Shown: positions 1 to 11,828, counted from the first letter of the stretch. The stretch is DNA of 64,000 bases from Corticium candelabrum (GCF_963422355.1 NC_085095.1:3729607-3793606); one strand, 5' to 3'. The notes: generated by a model from the letters alone, not told the origin. Made by a program: numbers and translations.

Positions 1-194
1 ATAATTCCCCAGCAGAAACAAGAACTAGCTGCAGCAGCTGGTAGCAGCAAGCTAGCTATGGCAATCTAGGGTTATAGCAGTTACGGCTATCTAGATATGT
101 CATACATATAATAGTATATACATTAATTAAGACATAATGTTTAGTACAATGTACACAGTGGAATTAAATGATTTTACATGTTAAAAACGTGAAA

Positions 195-1566
195 TTATTG
201 ATCAGCTAGATCAAAAGCAATCTTCATTCTCCTAGGATGTAATGATGCAAATGAGTTCACAAGTAGATTTAGTGCTTCCGGAGATTTCCGAATTCTTTCA
301 CATCAATCACTGTTTATTTTCATGATTGCCAATCCATTTAATCGATCATCTGTCATTGTAGATCTTCTGCAGGTTTTAATCAGTTTGAGTTGACTAAAGC
401 TTCTCTCACAGTCGCAAGTGGTGACTGGAAGCGTTAAAGTCAACTTCAGCAAATCGAATATGTTAAGAAACTGGATCTCATCACATGATTTGAGTGCATC
501 AACAAGCTTTGTTGGAACTTCATCTGAACACTTCCATTTCCGGACCCACATTCGATACTCATTGGAAAGCATGTCGTGATGAGGCAAGTAGTCTTTGAAA
601 TAATCAGTAGCTTGACTGAGTGTTTCTGGAAAGTCATCATGAGATTCAGAAGCAACCTTACTTGGAACCAAATGAAGCAAGCCGTGAACCAAGTACTGGT
701 TTTCAGAAAATCTGTTGTCAAGCTCTCTTATGACATGAGATAGGAACTCATTGTACATGGTTACACAATAATACTGCTCTGCACTGCATGTTTCAATGTT
801 GCTTCGATGAGACTGTCGCCTTGCAATGCGCGGTTTGGTCAACTCAAAATCTTCACCATGGAGATCTTGTCCTAACTTAAGACTTTCGGCAAAGATTTTA
901 TTGAATTCTTTGACACAGTTCTCTCTCATTTTCTGTAGGATTAAATGTACTGACTGAACCTGCTTGTAGGCATACATGACATCAGATGCTTGCATTTGAA
1001 GCTTGACTGTGAGGCCTTTGAGACATTGCAAGATTTCAAGGAGAATCTTGAAGCAAACTAAGAAAGAAGGCGACTACAGATAGCCATTCGCCTTTGTGAT
1101 TGTATTGCATCCCAGCCCCAATCAGTACCAAAGTCTTTGTGCTGTCCTGGAGAAACCATAGCTTGCAGAGATGTGTGAAGTGCCAGTAACAACTCAAGAA
1201 AGACTGTGTACGAATCAATACGTTGAACCCACCTTGTTCTACAGGCGTCTTTGAGCTTTCGGGCCTTGGCTTCTGGAAGGAATTTATCCATTGTCTTATC
1301 AAACAGTCGTTGCCTTTTGGGAGAGAATGCGAAGAACCTTGCAATTTCTCCGATATATGCCTCAACATTCATGAATGCTTGGATTTACATGCAGACACTA
1401 CAGCGAGATTCAATCGATGAGCAGCACAGTGGAAATAGGCAGCCTTTGGAGCTTGCTGTTGAATAACAGCACTACACCCTGATCTTGCTCCAGACATGTT
1501 ACTGGCTCCATCATAGCACTGCCCTCGCATATTACTTGGTGACAATCCAACTGTCCGACTCAATGA
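195..1566 (-). pseudogene. Decayed hAT-family transposase (ZMYM1-like), N-terminus missing
   Basis: Three minus-strand blocks in three frames form one broken transposase. The block at 1369-1563 has the GQCYDGASNMSG motif typical of ZMYM1-like hAT transposases. The block at 1058-1372 continues the catalytic region. The block at 303-1031 has the C-terminal dimerisation motif (CERSFSQLKLIK, then STMTDDRLNGLAI). In another frame, about 195-290 encodes a further tail (SPEALNLLVNSFASL) past the stop. Frameshifts near 1370 and 1040 and the stop near 303 make it non-functional. Coding stops abruptly at about 1566, where the left arm of a long inverted repeat begins, so the N-terminal part is lost or displaced. 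No hAT terminal repeat was found at the left side. Confidence 0.8.
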
Positions 1567-2478
1567 AATAGTACGCTAATTCAATTTCCTCTTTTCCCCA
1601 TTAGACGGCCCAAACTGACGAACACCACACCCACAATTTCCACACTGCACCTATTGTTCGAATGGACTTTCGTCTGGACCAAGTCGATACTAAAATGATT
1701 TCGAAAGTACTTAACAAGAGCAATGCTAAATGGTAGTCTAACAGCGTAGGATTAGTTTACCTATATCAACCTATCTTTTGTAAATGCCATGAGATCTCAC
1801 GAACAAAGAAGAGACGTCTGCCATGTTTGCAGCGATATCTTGGTGGACGGCATAAAACCACGACTCTTCGATTCTTCGGCAGACTGCTAGCTAGTCTAAC
1901 CGCTCGACTGGCGAGACTGTACCACTCAACCAGTTGTGAAAGATGATGGTCTAGCGACGCTGCTCTGCATGTCCTGTCACCACAAGCTTGAAAATATCGA
2001 AGAACTGAAGCTGAAAATAAAACTAAGATGTCACGTGTGCGCGCACCGGAGTCTTCATCACTGTTCTGGCGCGCACTTATCCGCTCACGAGTATTTTCAC
2101 ACGCGTGCAATCAGCGTTAGTGCACTTAGCATAACCAATTATTGCTAAACCAATCAGAATTTACAACCAACATTCCGGTTGTAAGGAGCTGATTGGCTTA
2201 GAAAGCTATTTCCGACATCATTTTAGTATCGACTTGGTCCAGACTAGAGTTTGCGCGCTTCGCGCGCTCTCTGGTCTGGAAGTTCAAAGCTAAAGGTGTG
2301 TGGCTGTAAGTCTCGCAAGCCAAGCTCTTCCGCGCAGTCGCTGATCTAAACGCACGTGAATCACACGAGGAGGAGGAGCTTTTGCCGGGATTGCTCTAGT
2401 GCGAGAAGAGCCTGGTCGCTTTCGAGAACTTCATAGTGACGTGGGACCTGGTTTCATAGCATAGATAAGGCTAATTTG
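1560..2478. repeat. Left arm of a long diverged inverted repeat
   Basis: Positions 1560-1672 match the reverse complement of about 8766-8877, and 2290-2478 match the reverse complement of about 7766-7945. Shared words include TCACACGAGGAGGAGGA and AGAGCCTGGTCGCTTTCGAG. Between the two matching blocks, the left arm holds an inserted 0.57 kb TIR element (1673-2244). The arms bound a unit of about 7.3 kb. It could be a foldback-type transposon or two copies of one repeat in opposite orientation. Confidence 0.65.
1673..2244 (+). mobile_element. Short TIR element carrying a C-x2-C zinc-finger remnant
   Basis: The ends are perfect 27-bp inverted repeats (1673-1699 and 2218-2244, starting TCTGGACCAAGTCG), with weaker similarity further in. 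Inside, one plus-strand frame from about 1801 to 2045 holds CHVC (1819-1830), then two in-frame stops, then LLCMSCHHKLENIEELKLKI. That spacing of two CxxC pairs resembles ZAD-like zinc-finger domains found at the N-terminus of some transposon and regulatory proteins. The element looks like an internally deleted derivative of a longer transposon. No clear target-site duplication was seen. Confidence 0.5.
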
Positions 2479-3064
2479 ATTTCCTAAAGAACTCGTTAGT
2501 GTAATTGCGTTTGTTACATGAAGCGGAGAGCAAGCCCTCCGCGGAGAGCACTTGAACACGAAAGCCAGTGAAGCTGTTGATGGACAAAGTGCTGGTGAAT
2601 AATGACCCTGGAAAGCCTACATGGGACTGGTCCGCTGAACCTATAATCTCCAGCAACGTTTCTTTCAACTGAACTCATCTGCAGGTTTGCGCAAATTGAA
2701 ACCGATGTAGCATGCTGTGTTTACCACTCTTGCGCGTCTACTCTGACATCTATAATCTGTGGAGGAAATGGTGTGAGAACTGGCGGCCCTGTTTTACTCA
2801 ATGGTTCATCAAAGCAGTGGCATACAGCTTGTTGACCTCTCCAGACGGGAACGGAGTCCACGAAATGATCAGATTGGCGTTTATTGCTAAGGTAGTCTAT
2901 CTGGCGGCCGTACTTTCGACTCGGCAAGCAGCTCTTTTGTACTATATTGGCTGCTTGCTCACGGTGAACTGGAAACATGTAGGTGTGTGAAAACAGCATT
3001 GCAGTGGACCTACCATGTTCAGGAAGTGTAGAGTTGACTCGTAGTTGCATGTGTTGTGTACTAC
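2479..3064. other. Inner spacer of the inverted-repeat unit, no gene seen
   Basis: Unique-looking sequence between the left inverted arm and Gypsy element 1. The open frames here are short and opposite-strand shadows. It continues at 7471-7765 on the other side of the Gypsy insertion. No protein family was recognised. Confidence 0.4.
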
Positions 3065-3069
3065 GTACG

Positions 3070-3195
3070 TATTGTGTATTTACAACTCAGACCGACTACG
3101 TACACGTGTCTAGCTCTAGATGAACGTCAAACCCCCGTATTCCCTGTACCCCGTATAATATATCATATGTCAGTTTATGTAGCACCAACACAATA
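3070..3195 (-). repeat. 3' LTR of Gypsy 1
   Basis: About 126 bp, paired with 7341-7465. The left flank carries target duplicate GTACG. Confidence 0.85.
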
Positions 3196-3719
3196 TTTTC
3201 TCTCCTTCTCAGGTTGAGGTTGATGTATCATAGTCCTCTAACCAACATGGCTGAGACATGACTCTATGAGACTTCCTAACACCATTGTTAGCCTCACTTG
3301 TATCATTTTCTACTTGGTGTGGATGTCTGATGTCTTCCTGACCAGTAGTCTCTTCCCCTCGAAAGCTACCTCCAAAATATTGCCATTCTGGCAACCCATC
3401 CACACGCCATATTGTCATACCCTCTCTGCTCTGAGTTGACAAGTCGGTTTGCATGCCACATTTTCCCATTGCTCAGCAAGTAGGTATCAGAACCTACTCG
3501 TCTCAGCACCCGAAGTGGCATTGACAAAACGCCTCTCAATTTGTTCCCTGGGATGGTCGCTTAACCCGAACCCAGGTACAAGGCCGAAACTGAGAGGGTT
3601 GAGCTCTCCCCCTCAATCTTCTACTGCTTCGTGTGTTGTTGACGCTGCTCCATTTTTCGTGCTTGTTCTTCACTTCCTATTTGTATGTTGATCGACTCTG
3701 CTTCTGAGTCCTTCTTCCA

Positions 3720-4250
3720 TTATGGCTGTAGTAGCTGCGACAACGGTTGTAGTAACGTAACTCCCATCATCAGCTCCGCTGGAGATTTTCCTGTGACCAA
3801 GTGAGCTGTTGTTCTGTAATGAAATAGTATACACCTCAGTGCGTCGACCACAGATTTCTCGCCTGCCAGCTGTGCCTTTAAGTCTTGCTTAATTACCTTG
3901 TTAAACCTCTCCACACCCGCATTACCCTGTGCATGATACAGGGGAGTGGTAACGTGTCGAATGCCGCGACTCTTCAACCATTGCTTGAACTCGTGAGATC
4001 TGAATTGGGGTCCATTATCTGTAGTGATGGAAACCGGCAAACCGCATCTGACAAATAGATCCTCCGGGAAGGGAATAACATCCAATACCCGTAACTGCGC
4101 GGTTGAGCGAATTTCCAACCATTTTGAATAAAGATTATGCACAACTATAAGAAATCGATGCTCTCGTGGTGCTATAACTAATTCCCCGAAAGATATCAAC
4201 CTGAAGTTCGAGCCACGGTCCCCTTGGCCATGGTGTCGGTTGAATAGGAG
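3720..4250 (-). pseudogene. Integrase core of Gypsy 1
   Basis: An rve-type integrase core. Visible motifs are TDNGPQF (second catalytic Asp) and a YHAQGNAGVERFNK segment with the catalytic Glu. The open segment is 159 codons. The H2C2 zinc-binding part lies in the preceding block and is separated from this one by a frame break near 4200-4290. The C-terminal part is short. Confidence 0.8.
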
Positions 4251-4290
4251 CTACTCTAGGACGGCATGACTTTCCACTTACAATGCTTTC

Positions 4291-6546
4291 TCACAAGCTG
4301 TTCAACCTGTCGATCCAAAGCCGGCCACCACACGAAATCTCCACACCGTTGCTTTTACGCACAATACCCAAATGGCCTTTATGGGCTAATTCCAGGACTC
4401 GTCCCAGCAATTCTCCTGGGACTATCACTCTTGCTCCACGCATAACACAGCTAGACTCTGGTACCAACGGTGCCAACTCTCCTCTGACTTGCCAGTATGC
4501 CCGGAGATTCTCTGACAGTGGGTGAGATGGCCATCCCTCTCGTGCATACTGCGAGACTTGTGCCAGCTGCTTGTCTTCTCGAGAAGCCACGTCTAGATGT
4601 TCTGCTGTTATTCCTGGGCTCCACGCCCCTAACATCAGGACACACTTCTCATCTTCTAATGGTTCCAGAATCTGTTCCTCTTCTGCTGCATGAAAGCGTG
4701 ACAACAAATCTGCTACCTGGTTGCAGTTACCTGGCCGATACTCCATTTGAAGTGAATATCTACACAGTCTCTCCGTCCAACGATGAAGTCGTAATGGCCT
4801 ATGGCCCGTTTCTGTGACCGACAGGAGAGAAACAATTGCCTGATGGTCAGTTCGTAGTCGAAACTGCCGCCCATATAAGAACAGATGCCACTTCTCACAT
4901 GCCCTCACACATGCCAGTGTCTCTCTTTCCCCGGCTGAGTACTTCTGTTCCGCCGAAGAGAGTGCTCTGGACGCAAATGCTGCATGGCGCTCCACTCCTC
5001 CTTGCTCCTGTGGCAACGCTGCTCCAATAGCCGTCGCTGAAGCATCACATGTAACAAATGTAGTAGCTTCTAATGAAAAGTGGGCAAAAATCGGCTCTGA
5101 CGTGATGTGTTGCTTGAGTCGATGAAAGGCAGATTGGCAGTCTGTCGACCACACCCCTGGCACACCCTTCTTAAGCAAGCAGCAAAGTGGCTCACTTGTC
5201 CTTGCATAGTCTTCCAAGAAACGCAAATAGTAATTTGTCATGTCCAGAAGGGTACTCAAATCTGAAACCGACTCCGTTGGTGGTAAGCGGAGAATGGCCT
5301 CGACATTGGAAGATAACGGCGCGATACCCTTACTCGATTAGTAGCGACCAACAAACAGGGTTTCTGCAACTCCTATTAGACATTTCTCGTTGTTCACCGT
5401 CAACTGGTGGCATGTTAGTCTCTGAAAAACTTGATCTAAACGCTCAGCGTGTATTTTCCGATCAGGGCCGTGGACGGCAATATCGTCCATGTAAATGGCT
5501 ACTCCTGGTATCCCGGCAAGAACCGACGTCATCATTTTCTGGAACGCACTCGGCGCTGATGATAGCCCGAATGGCATTCGCCGGAACTGGAAAACTCCCA
5601 CTTGAGTCAAAAAAGCAGTAATGCATGGAGAACCTTCTGCCATACGCAACTGCAAATAATCTTGTTTCAAATCAAGCTTTGAGAACACAGTGGACCTGTG
5701 AAACTCCGCTGTGATGTCTTCCGCTGTCGGTAATGGGTGTCTTCTCGGTATAACCGCCTGGTTAACTGCACTTAGGTCCACACACAACCTAATTTCACCC
5801 GACTTCTTGCAAACCACAACCATGTTAGAAAGCCATGGTGATGAATCGACTTTCTCGATAACACCGGCTTCCTCCCATCGACGTAACTCTGCTGCTACTT
5901 CGTCTCTTATTGCCAATGGTAATCTCCGCAGACATTGCCGTACTGGTACTGCAGAAGAATCCAGCAGAGGACGATGCTTGAAATATCGTGCCATCCCTAG
6001 TCCGTGAAATAATGTAGGCCACTTGCTCTCCCAATGGCCACCTCGTTGATTATCATCTTGCAGGGTCTATACTGCACTAACTTTCTTCTGTGCTTGACTT
6101 CGTTTCACTGGTTGGTCCACACAAATCTGGAACCCCAGAGCTTGAAAAAGATCCAAGCCAAACATGTCTGTACCGGCCTTAGCCACGTAGAATGGAAAGT
6201 CGGTCAGGTCGACACCCCCGTACTGAACAGGAACAAAAATCATGCTAAGAAGAGGAATTGACGATCCACCATATCCAAGTAAACGGTGATCTGTTGGTTG
6301 TAGTCGAAAAGGAGATAGACCTTGAAAATATGTAGCTGTACACAGCACTGAAACCTTAGCACCAAGATCAATCACCAAGGAAATTGTTGTCCTGCCCAGC
6401 TGGCAATGACATCGCCTGTAAGCTACACCGCCAGATTCGTTGACAACATTCAATGAAACCGGTTTCAACCACAGAAGAGACTCTTCTGATGTCACCTTCT
6501 GAACCCGTCGAAGTAGTCGGAGTAGACAACCTACAAAATCTTTCAT
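4291..6546 (-). pseudogene. Protease, reverse transcriptase and RNase H of Gypsy 1
   Basis: Three blocks. 6067-6546 is an aspartic protease in which the active-site triad reads IDLGA instead of D-S/T-G-A. 5338-5994 is the reverse transcriptase with an AIYMDDIAVHG catalytic box and an RRMPFGLSSAPSAFQ segment. 4291-5259 is the RT connection and RNase H (VTCDASATAIGAAL, LRTDHQAI) plus the start of the integrase H2C2 region. A stop at 5338 and other breaks disrupt the polyprotein. The altered protease triad and the stops indicate loss of function. Confidence 0.85.
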
Positions 6547-7180
6547 AATGGCTCATCCGGCCGCAATTCCTGCATTTCTGCCCCTTGGCTGGGCAGGTGG
6601 AACCCGTATGCAGCGCAAAACCGCAATTCCCGCACTTTTTTAAGTTGAGCCTGAACTCTGATAGTGCAACTTGCCAGGACTCTGTGTGTTGGATTGTACT
6701 TGGGCCACTGCTTCTGACTTACATGTGACAGAACTCTGTCCGACTGAGTGGTCTCCTGCCGATAACATCTTCTCTGACGCCGACGTCTGCATCATCTCTG
6801 AATCACGGCGGCCGCCCTCCACTCACATAGCCAAGGTTAATGTGGTCTCCAACGTAAGACTCTGCCTCCATAAGCAACCGGTTGCGAATCCGGGAAAGCG
6901 CCGTTTTCTCAATCAGCTGATCTGGTATCATTTCATCCGTCAAGTCTCCAAACTTGCATGTTGCCGCTAACGTACGAAGAGTAAAAACATACTGTCGAAA
7001 TGACTCTCCCGGAAGTTGAGCTATTTGCCGGAAATGGAAACGTTCCACCCTGGAATTCAACCGAGGTCCGAACTCCTGAGTCAACAGCGTACGTAGCTCC
7101 TCATAGGAGGCCACCGATCTGGCCGTGCTCATAATTCGCTGGCCTTCGAGACCAAGGCAATGAATGAGCAGCGCACGCAA
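6541..7180 (-). pseudogene. Gag of Gypsy 1, with two CCHC zinc knuckles
   Basis: The block at 6803-7180 is a retrotransposon Gag-like segment (FHFRQIAQLPGESFRQYV). Further on, about 6541-6650, two consecutive zinc knuckles CGNCGFALHTGSTC and CRNCGRMSHYERFC both fit C-x2-C-x4-H-x4-C exactly. The knuckle frame differs from the upstream Gag block, so a frameshift lies between about 6650 and 6800. Gag would package the RNA. Confidence 0.8.
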
Positions 7181-7340
7181 TCGCGGCTTACCTTCGCCCT
7201 CGACGACGATTCCCGCCGCTCGCTACAGCGTATTGGTCGAACGCTGCCAACCAATGTTTCCAGGAAACTGACGGCTCTCCAACTGTCTGTAAGAACGGTG
7301 GAGGCGGGTGAATTGCCAACTGCGCCATCCTCTTCGCCAA

Positions 7341-7465
7341 TATTGTGTATTTACAACTCAGACCGACTATGTAGACGTGTCTAGCTCTAGATCAACGTCA
7401 AACCCCCGTATCCCCTGTACCCGTATAATCTATCATATGTTCGTTTATGTAACACCAACACAACA
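7341..7465 (-). repeat. 5' LTR of Gypsy 1
   Basis: 125 bp, paired with 3070-3195. The right flank GTACG (7466-7470) completes the target-site duplication. Confidence 0.85.
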
Positions 7466-7765
7466 GTACGACTTGTTTCAATGCACGGACTCTGATTGCT
7501 ACGTATATACACTAACCGCGTACAATGAGTTGATTTCTCAAACTACCGCGCTGCAGATTTAGATTCGGCGGTGTACTGTTGGAGAAACTGAATGCTGAAA
7601 ATGAGTTGTGACACTGCAGAATATTACATGGCTGAGCTGTCTAGATACGTTCTAGAAGCGAACAATGATGTCAACTACGTACTTCTCGCAAAACAAGCAA
7701 GTGCGTGAAGCGATGGCGCGTGTTACTCAACTTTCATACCTATATGCGTAGCTAATCGAATTAGT

Positions 7766-8877
7766 CTTATCCAAGCTATGGAACCGGATCCGGGGTCCCA
7801 CGTCACTATGACGTTCTCGAAAGCGACCAGGCTCTTCTCGCGCTGGAGCAATTCCGGCAAAAATTCCTCCTCCTCGTGTGATTCACGTACGTTTAGATCA
7901 GCGACTGCGCGGAAGAGTCTGGCTTGCGAGGCTATGCGGCTGTAACCATTTTATTACTTATCTTCGGAAATCCGAATACGTGTCAATAAATATGGTACAG
8001 CATGGGCGTTCTTACAGTTCCTTGGGTAATTAGTAGGTAGGAGGTTGCATCGTGCGTCTAGGTATACGGTACTGTAGCAATACGACTACTATCTAGAGTC
8101 AAAACGTGGTGCAAAACGTGTCTACGTTGCACTGCTTGCACAGTCAGACAGCTTCATAGGTCTAGAGGCTACATCGTTTTGTTCCTCTTTTTCGCGTTAG
8201 ACGCGCGTGTACCGTGTGGTAGAGCCGCCAGAATACAAATATCTTGTTTTAGTATACCTCTAACTCGGCGTTTCTAACAATGGACCACCTACATGCATTA
8301 TTAATTTATTAACTTTTGTAAACTGCATGGACGCTAGAAGTCAAGATTCGTTGCTTGCTTCTTATGTTGGTACTCTAGGCTTGGAAGCTCGTTGCATGAT
8401 AAAACGATGTTATCTAAGTTTTTCCATGCAGAATTATCTAGAAGACGATGCAAAGTGCAACTGTCAACCGCGTGTAGGATATACCATCAGGATGTGAAAT
8501 GGGAAATTTTGAGAATTGTAAGACTTTTCATTTTCCTGTTTGTTTAGAATTGCCTGGAGCAGGATGTAGGGCGCTCTAAATATGGTTGTGCTCTACCGCC
8601 GTCGCGGAGACTTCGAATCTTTTATCTATCGCCTGAGGCAAACAAAACTCGTAGATGGAGAGGCGGTTAAACAGGGGCGTTGGGTGTGTTAAATTTAATT
8701 ATTACTATTTTTGCGTAGTGCATTCAGTTTCTTCCAATTTGCCGCTCAGCTAGCTATAGGGCACTGCAAACTAAAGTCCATTCGAATAATAGGTGCAGTG
8801 TGGGAATTGTGTGTGTGATCTTCGTCAGTTTGGGCTGTCTAGTGGGGAAAATAGGAAATTGAATTAGTATAATTACT
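7766..8877. repeat. Right arm of the long inverted repeat
   Basis: Reverse-complement matches to the left arm lie at about 7766-7945 and 8766-8877. Between them are about 820 bp with no counterpart on the left and no recognised gene. A third short copy of the outer motif (CACCTATTGTTGGAATGGACTTTAG) sits at about 9306-9331. Confidence 0.6.
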
Positions 8878-9685
8878 TCAATGACGTCTGCTAAACACAA
8901 TGTAACCACTCATTTACAAGCTTGTGATGTCATTCTAGAACACTTGCAGAAATACAGTACTACTGACAAAAGTAGGTGCGGATGTCTCTTAAAGCTCTGA
9001 ATTGAGTTTGATTGTGACTCTGGAGACGTTATTGAGAACTAATTGGCTGTCTAATGTATTCTATGGAATGCCATTAAGGTGATTACATCTACTCTTTAGC
9101 TAGAATAGGATGGGCCATGTCAGATTGGGGTGCAGTCTGCATATCTAATATTCCGGAAGCTGCTCGTTCCAACGTATTTGAGCATCATTCTAACTGTTAT
9201 TCACCAGTGTCTCCACATCCTCACGTGCGTTTCTGAGGTACTTGAGGTATCATTTCTATGTTTGTAAGTGCCCGGGATACCAAGATCTGTAATTTTTCCA
9301 CACTTCACCTATTGTTGGAATGGACTTTAGTGTGCATGCATGTATGGTTGTGTCAAAATTGGACAATGAGATGAGATGATCATGAGATCATGCAATGAGA
9401 CAATGAGATCAGGTATACCTCTCATACTACCCTGTAGGTAAACTCTACACATGACGATCAATTGAAGAGAGCTGATCATGAGATCCAGTTTTCTTCGTTG
9501 CTCCCGTGCCAACATCAAGGGATAAGAGCACACTTTTGATGACAGCACAGACTCTATCTAATTCGCACTAATTGGTCTTGTCATATTAATTAATTAACTA
9601 GACACTATTTTTCTACAACGGCGTACAGTATACGCTTCAAGTTTATACTTATATATGCATATATACTGTTTGTGATTCGTGTATA

Positions 9686-9691
<6 letters not shown>
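8878..9691. other. No gene recognised
   Basis: AT-rich sequence upstream of the CARD-kelch gene. It contains only the short third copy of the inverted-arm motif near 9306-9331. It may hold the promoter or a 5' untranslated exon, but no core promoter motif stands out. Confidence 0.4.

Positions 9692-9750
<59 letters not shown>
9692..9750. repeat. (TA)n microsatellite
   Basis: About 59 bp of pure TA repeat just upstream of the CARD-kelch start codon. The pyrimidine-rich CTTTCTCTCTATTTC and CAG that follow (to about 9772) look like a splice acceptor, so the repeat may sit in a 5' UTR intron. Confidence 0.9.
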
Positions 9751-9752
<2 letters not shown>

Positions 9753-9815
9753 TTCTCTCTATTTCAAACGTCAGAGAAACAGTACAAGTCAATAGTGATA
9801 CGAAAGACGTGTGGG

Positions 9816-10698
9816 ATGTCGGCTACTGGCAATGTTCCCACAGGCGACGCTTCAGACGTCAACGGTGATCCGTGGCGTGCATTAAAAAAGAATTTCGTCT
9901 ACGTGTGCAATACATTGCGTCTCACGTACATGCTTCTCTCTTGTTTGTATGAGAAAGATTTCCTATTAGCAGACGACTTTGAGGCTCTAACAGGTAATAA
10001 TTTGAGCGACGACGAAAAGCTGAATCGTCTCCTCCTGACGATTCTTCCTCGTCAATCAGCGTCCATGTTCAAACCGTTTTGCGATATTCTCTGTCATGTT
10101 GGGCAAGGGCATATTGTTGATTGCTTGCTGGGGAATCACCATCTTGTCCGCCTTCCTTCAGAACGTGAGCGTCGTGCACATGCAGTTTGCATAATCTAGA
10201 TGTTCTGACATGATTGTTTTGCAGAAATCAGCAAGGACCAAGAAAGTATTAGAAAAATGAAAACGATTCTAGAGCAATTGGAGAGAACTATAAAGTTGGA
10301 AAGAGAGAACAAAAGACAACAGGAACGACGAGCTGATTTTGAGAGGGATCGCGCTGAGAGGGCAGAATCTGTAGCTAGGGCCCAGAAAGTTCGAGCGGAC
10401 AAGCTTAGTAGAAAGAACGCTAGCGCTGTAGCAGAGAAACAAGAACGGGAGATAACCACTTTCGGTCAGCGATACGCGAAGTCTTGCAAAGACAAGACTG
10501 GACATGTGCAGGTAAGAGAATCTTCACTTGATACGATATATAGTCTATAGTATACGACTGTACGTCAATAGATAAATGGTATTAAAGGAATGATCTATAA
10601 CTTGGATTTGATTATGACTGGCATGATTATTGTGAGGATAGACGCTCTTCAATTTTATTGAACTTTTTGCTTTAGAATGCTGGTCTACTGGGTTGGGT

Positions 10699-10753
<55 letters not shown>

Positions 10754-11689
10754 TGCGTGCGTGTCACGCGTGCACGCACTAGATTTGTGGTTTGAAACTA
10801 ACGTTTTTGCATGTAGATCAGTGATGGAAGCTTTGGTTGGAAACTATGGAATGATACAGTTTCTTCTCGTGTGCAAATTGGCTCATTAGCAGAATGTAAC
10901 GGGAAATTATTGGTTGCTGAGAAATGGGGTGATCTTCATGTTCTGACAGATGACAACGAAACGTGGGAGACTTTTGTGAGGTACCAGGGTGACATACGGC
11001 GTGTGGTGGCTTTTCAAGACACGTGTTTAGTGTTGGTTAAAGACGAAGTGAAAAACCATTTTGTGATTGAGCAATTTTGTATGGATGAGGAGAATAAATG
11101 GCGACCAGTTACAGTGCTGCCAAATGAACAGCAATTATCTTGTGTCTCAGTTGCACTACAGAGCAACTTACTGTATGCTGTGGGTGGCATAGCCAGTTCA
11201 GACTGGAAAAGAGTAAGCACAGCCCGCGTTTTCGATGTAAACGCAAATCGGTGGAGCGTATTGGAAGACATGCTGACAAAACGATCAGGTTGCTCATGTT
11301 TTGTTTTTAATGATTCAGTCTACGTAGGTGCAGGTTGGACTGACAACGCAGAGCCATGTCATACAGTTGAGTGTCTTCGAAAGGGAAGCAGGTATTGGGA
11401 AGAGTTCGTTTCCTATCCCATTCCAATGTCTACTATGACAGCATTTGGTAACAAGATCGTGTCAACTGGAGGACAGAATGACGATTATTCACTTTTGAAT
11501 GAAGTGCAATGGTTTGATGAAAGATTGATGCAGTGGCATCCTCTTCCTGCTATGACACGAAAGAGGAGTTGGCATGGTCTGTTGTCAACTGAGCGTGGAG
11601 AGATTATTGCAGCAGGTGGAGAGAGGGTTAGTGCAAAGGACAGCAGTGCTCAGCAGTCTTTGGAGAGTTTGCAAATTAGTGACCTATGA
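9816..11689 (+). CDS. CARD-like / coiled-coil / kelch-repeat protein, three exons
   Basis: Proposed exons are 9816-10164, 10225-10511 and 10817-11689. Introns start GTGAGC and GTAAGA and end GCAG and GTAG, and the reading frame is continuous across both, giving 1,509 nt and 502 residues. Residues about 20-110 are all-helical with the hydrophobic spacing of a CARD/death-fold domain (LKKNFVYVCNTLRLTYMLL, then LPRQSASMFKPFCDIL). Residues about 117-212 are a charged coiled coil (Glu/Arg/Lys-rich). Residues about 230-500 form kelch-type blades with recurring hydrophobic-GG or VGG and Trp motifs (LLYAVGGIA, IVSTGGQND, IIAAGGERV). Such a layout suggests an adaptor that oligomerises and uses the propeller to bind a partner; the partner is unknown. 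The Met at 9816 begins just before the domain; upstream in-frame sequence is (TA)n. A 5' UTR intron is possible. This is the only apparently intact host gene in the window. Confidence 0.75.
10702..10764. repeat. (GT)n(GTGC)n microsatellite in intron 2
   Basis: A GT tract grading into GTGC repeats, inside the second intron of the CARD-kelch gene. The open frame across it is an artefact of the repeat. Confidence 0.9.
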
Positions 11690-11822
11690 CAGTGAGCATA
11701 TCACATAGCATCTAAGATGTGTACGTAGGACACAAAGAAATATCGCTGTCTGCTTTTGTCTCTGGCTTAGCTATCTGGCTGTCAACTCATTTACTAAAAT
11801 GAGTTGCTTTCATTTTTAGTAG

Positions 11823-11828
11823 ATTAAA
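11823..11828 (+). terminator. Candidate polyadenylation signal ATTAAA
   Basis: ATTAAA lies about 134 nt after the stop codon of the CARD-kelch gene. It is the commonest variant of AATAAA. No other support. Confidence 0.3.

Larger units (their letters stand above)
3070..7465 (-). mobile_element. Gypsy/Ty3 LTR retrotransposon 1, decayed
   Basis: A 4.4 kb element on the minus strand. LTR copies lie at 3070-3195 and 7341-7465, flanked by a 5-bp target-site duplication GTACG (3065-3069 and 7466-7470). The two LTRs differ at roughly eight positions plus a one-base indel by eye, so it is not recent. On the minus strand a purine-rich tract (GAGAAGGAGAGAAAA) directly precedes the 3' LTR, and TTGGCGAAGAGG directly follows the 5' LTR, a likely primer-binding site. 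Gene order is gag, protease, reverse transcriptase, RNase H, integrase, the Ty3/Gypsy order. Several frame breaks make it non-autonomous. Confidence 0.9.

Noticed and set aside
5825..6034. Minus-strand ORF near the Gypsy 1 RT
   Set aside because: Alternative frame of the protease-RT region.
3070..7465. Exogenous or endogenous retrovirus
   Set aside because: No envelope gene and Gypsy gene order with short LTRs; an ordinary LTR retrotransposon. The same holds for Gypsy 2 and 3.
9672..9815. Upstream extension of the CARD-kelch ORF (Ile-Tyr repeat)
   Set aside because: It is the translation of the (TA)n microsatellite; the Met at 9816 fits the domain start better.
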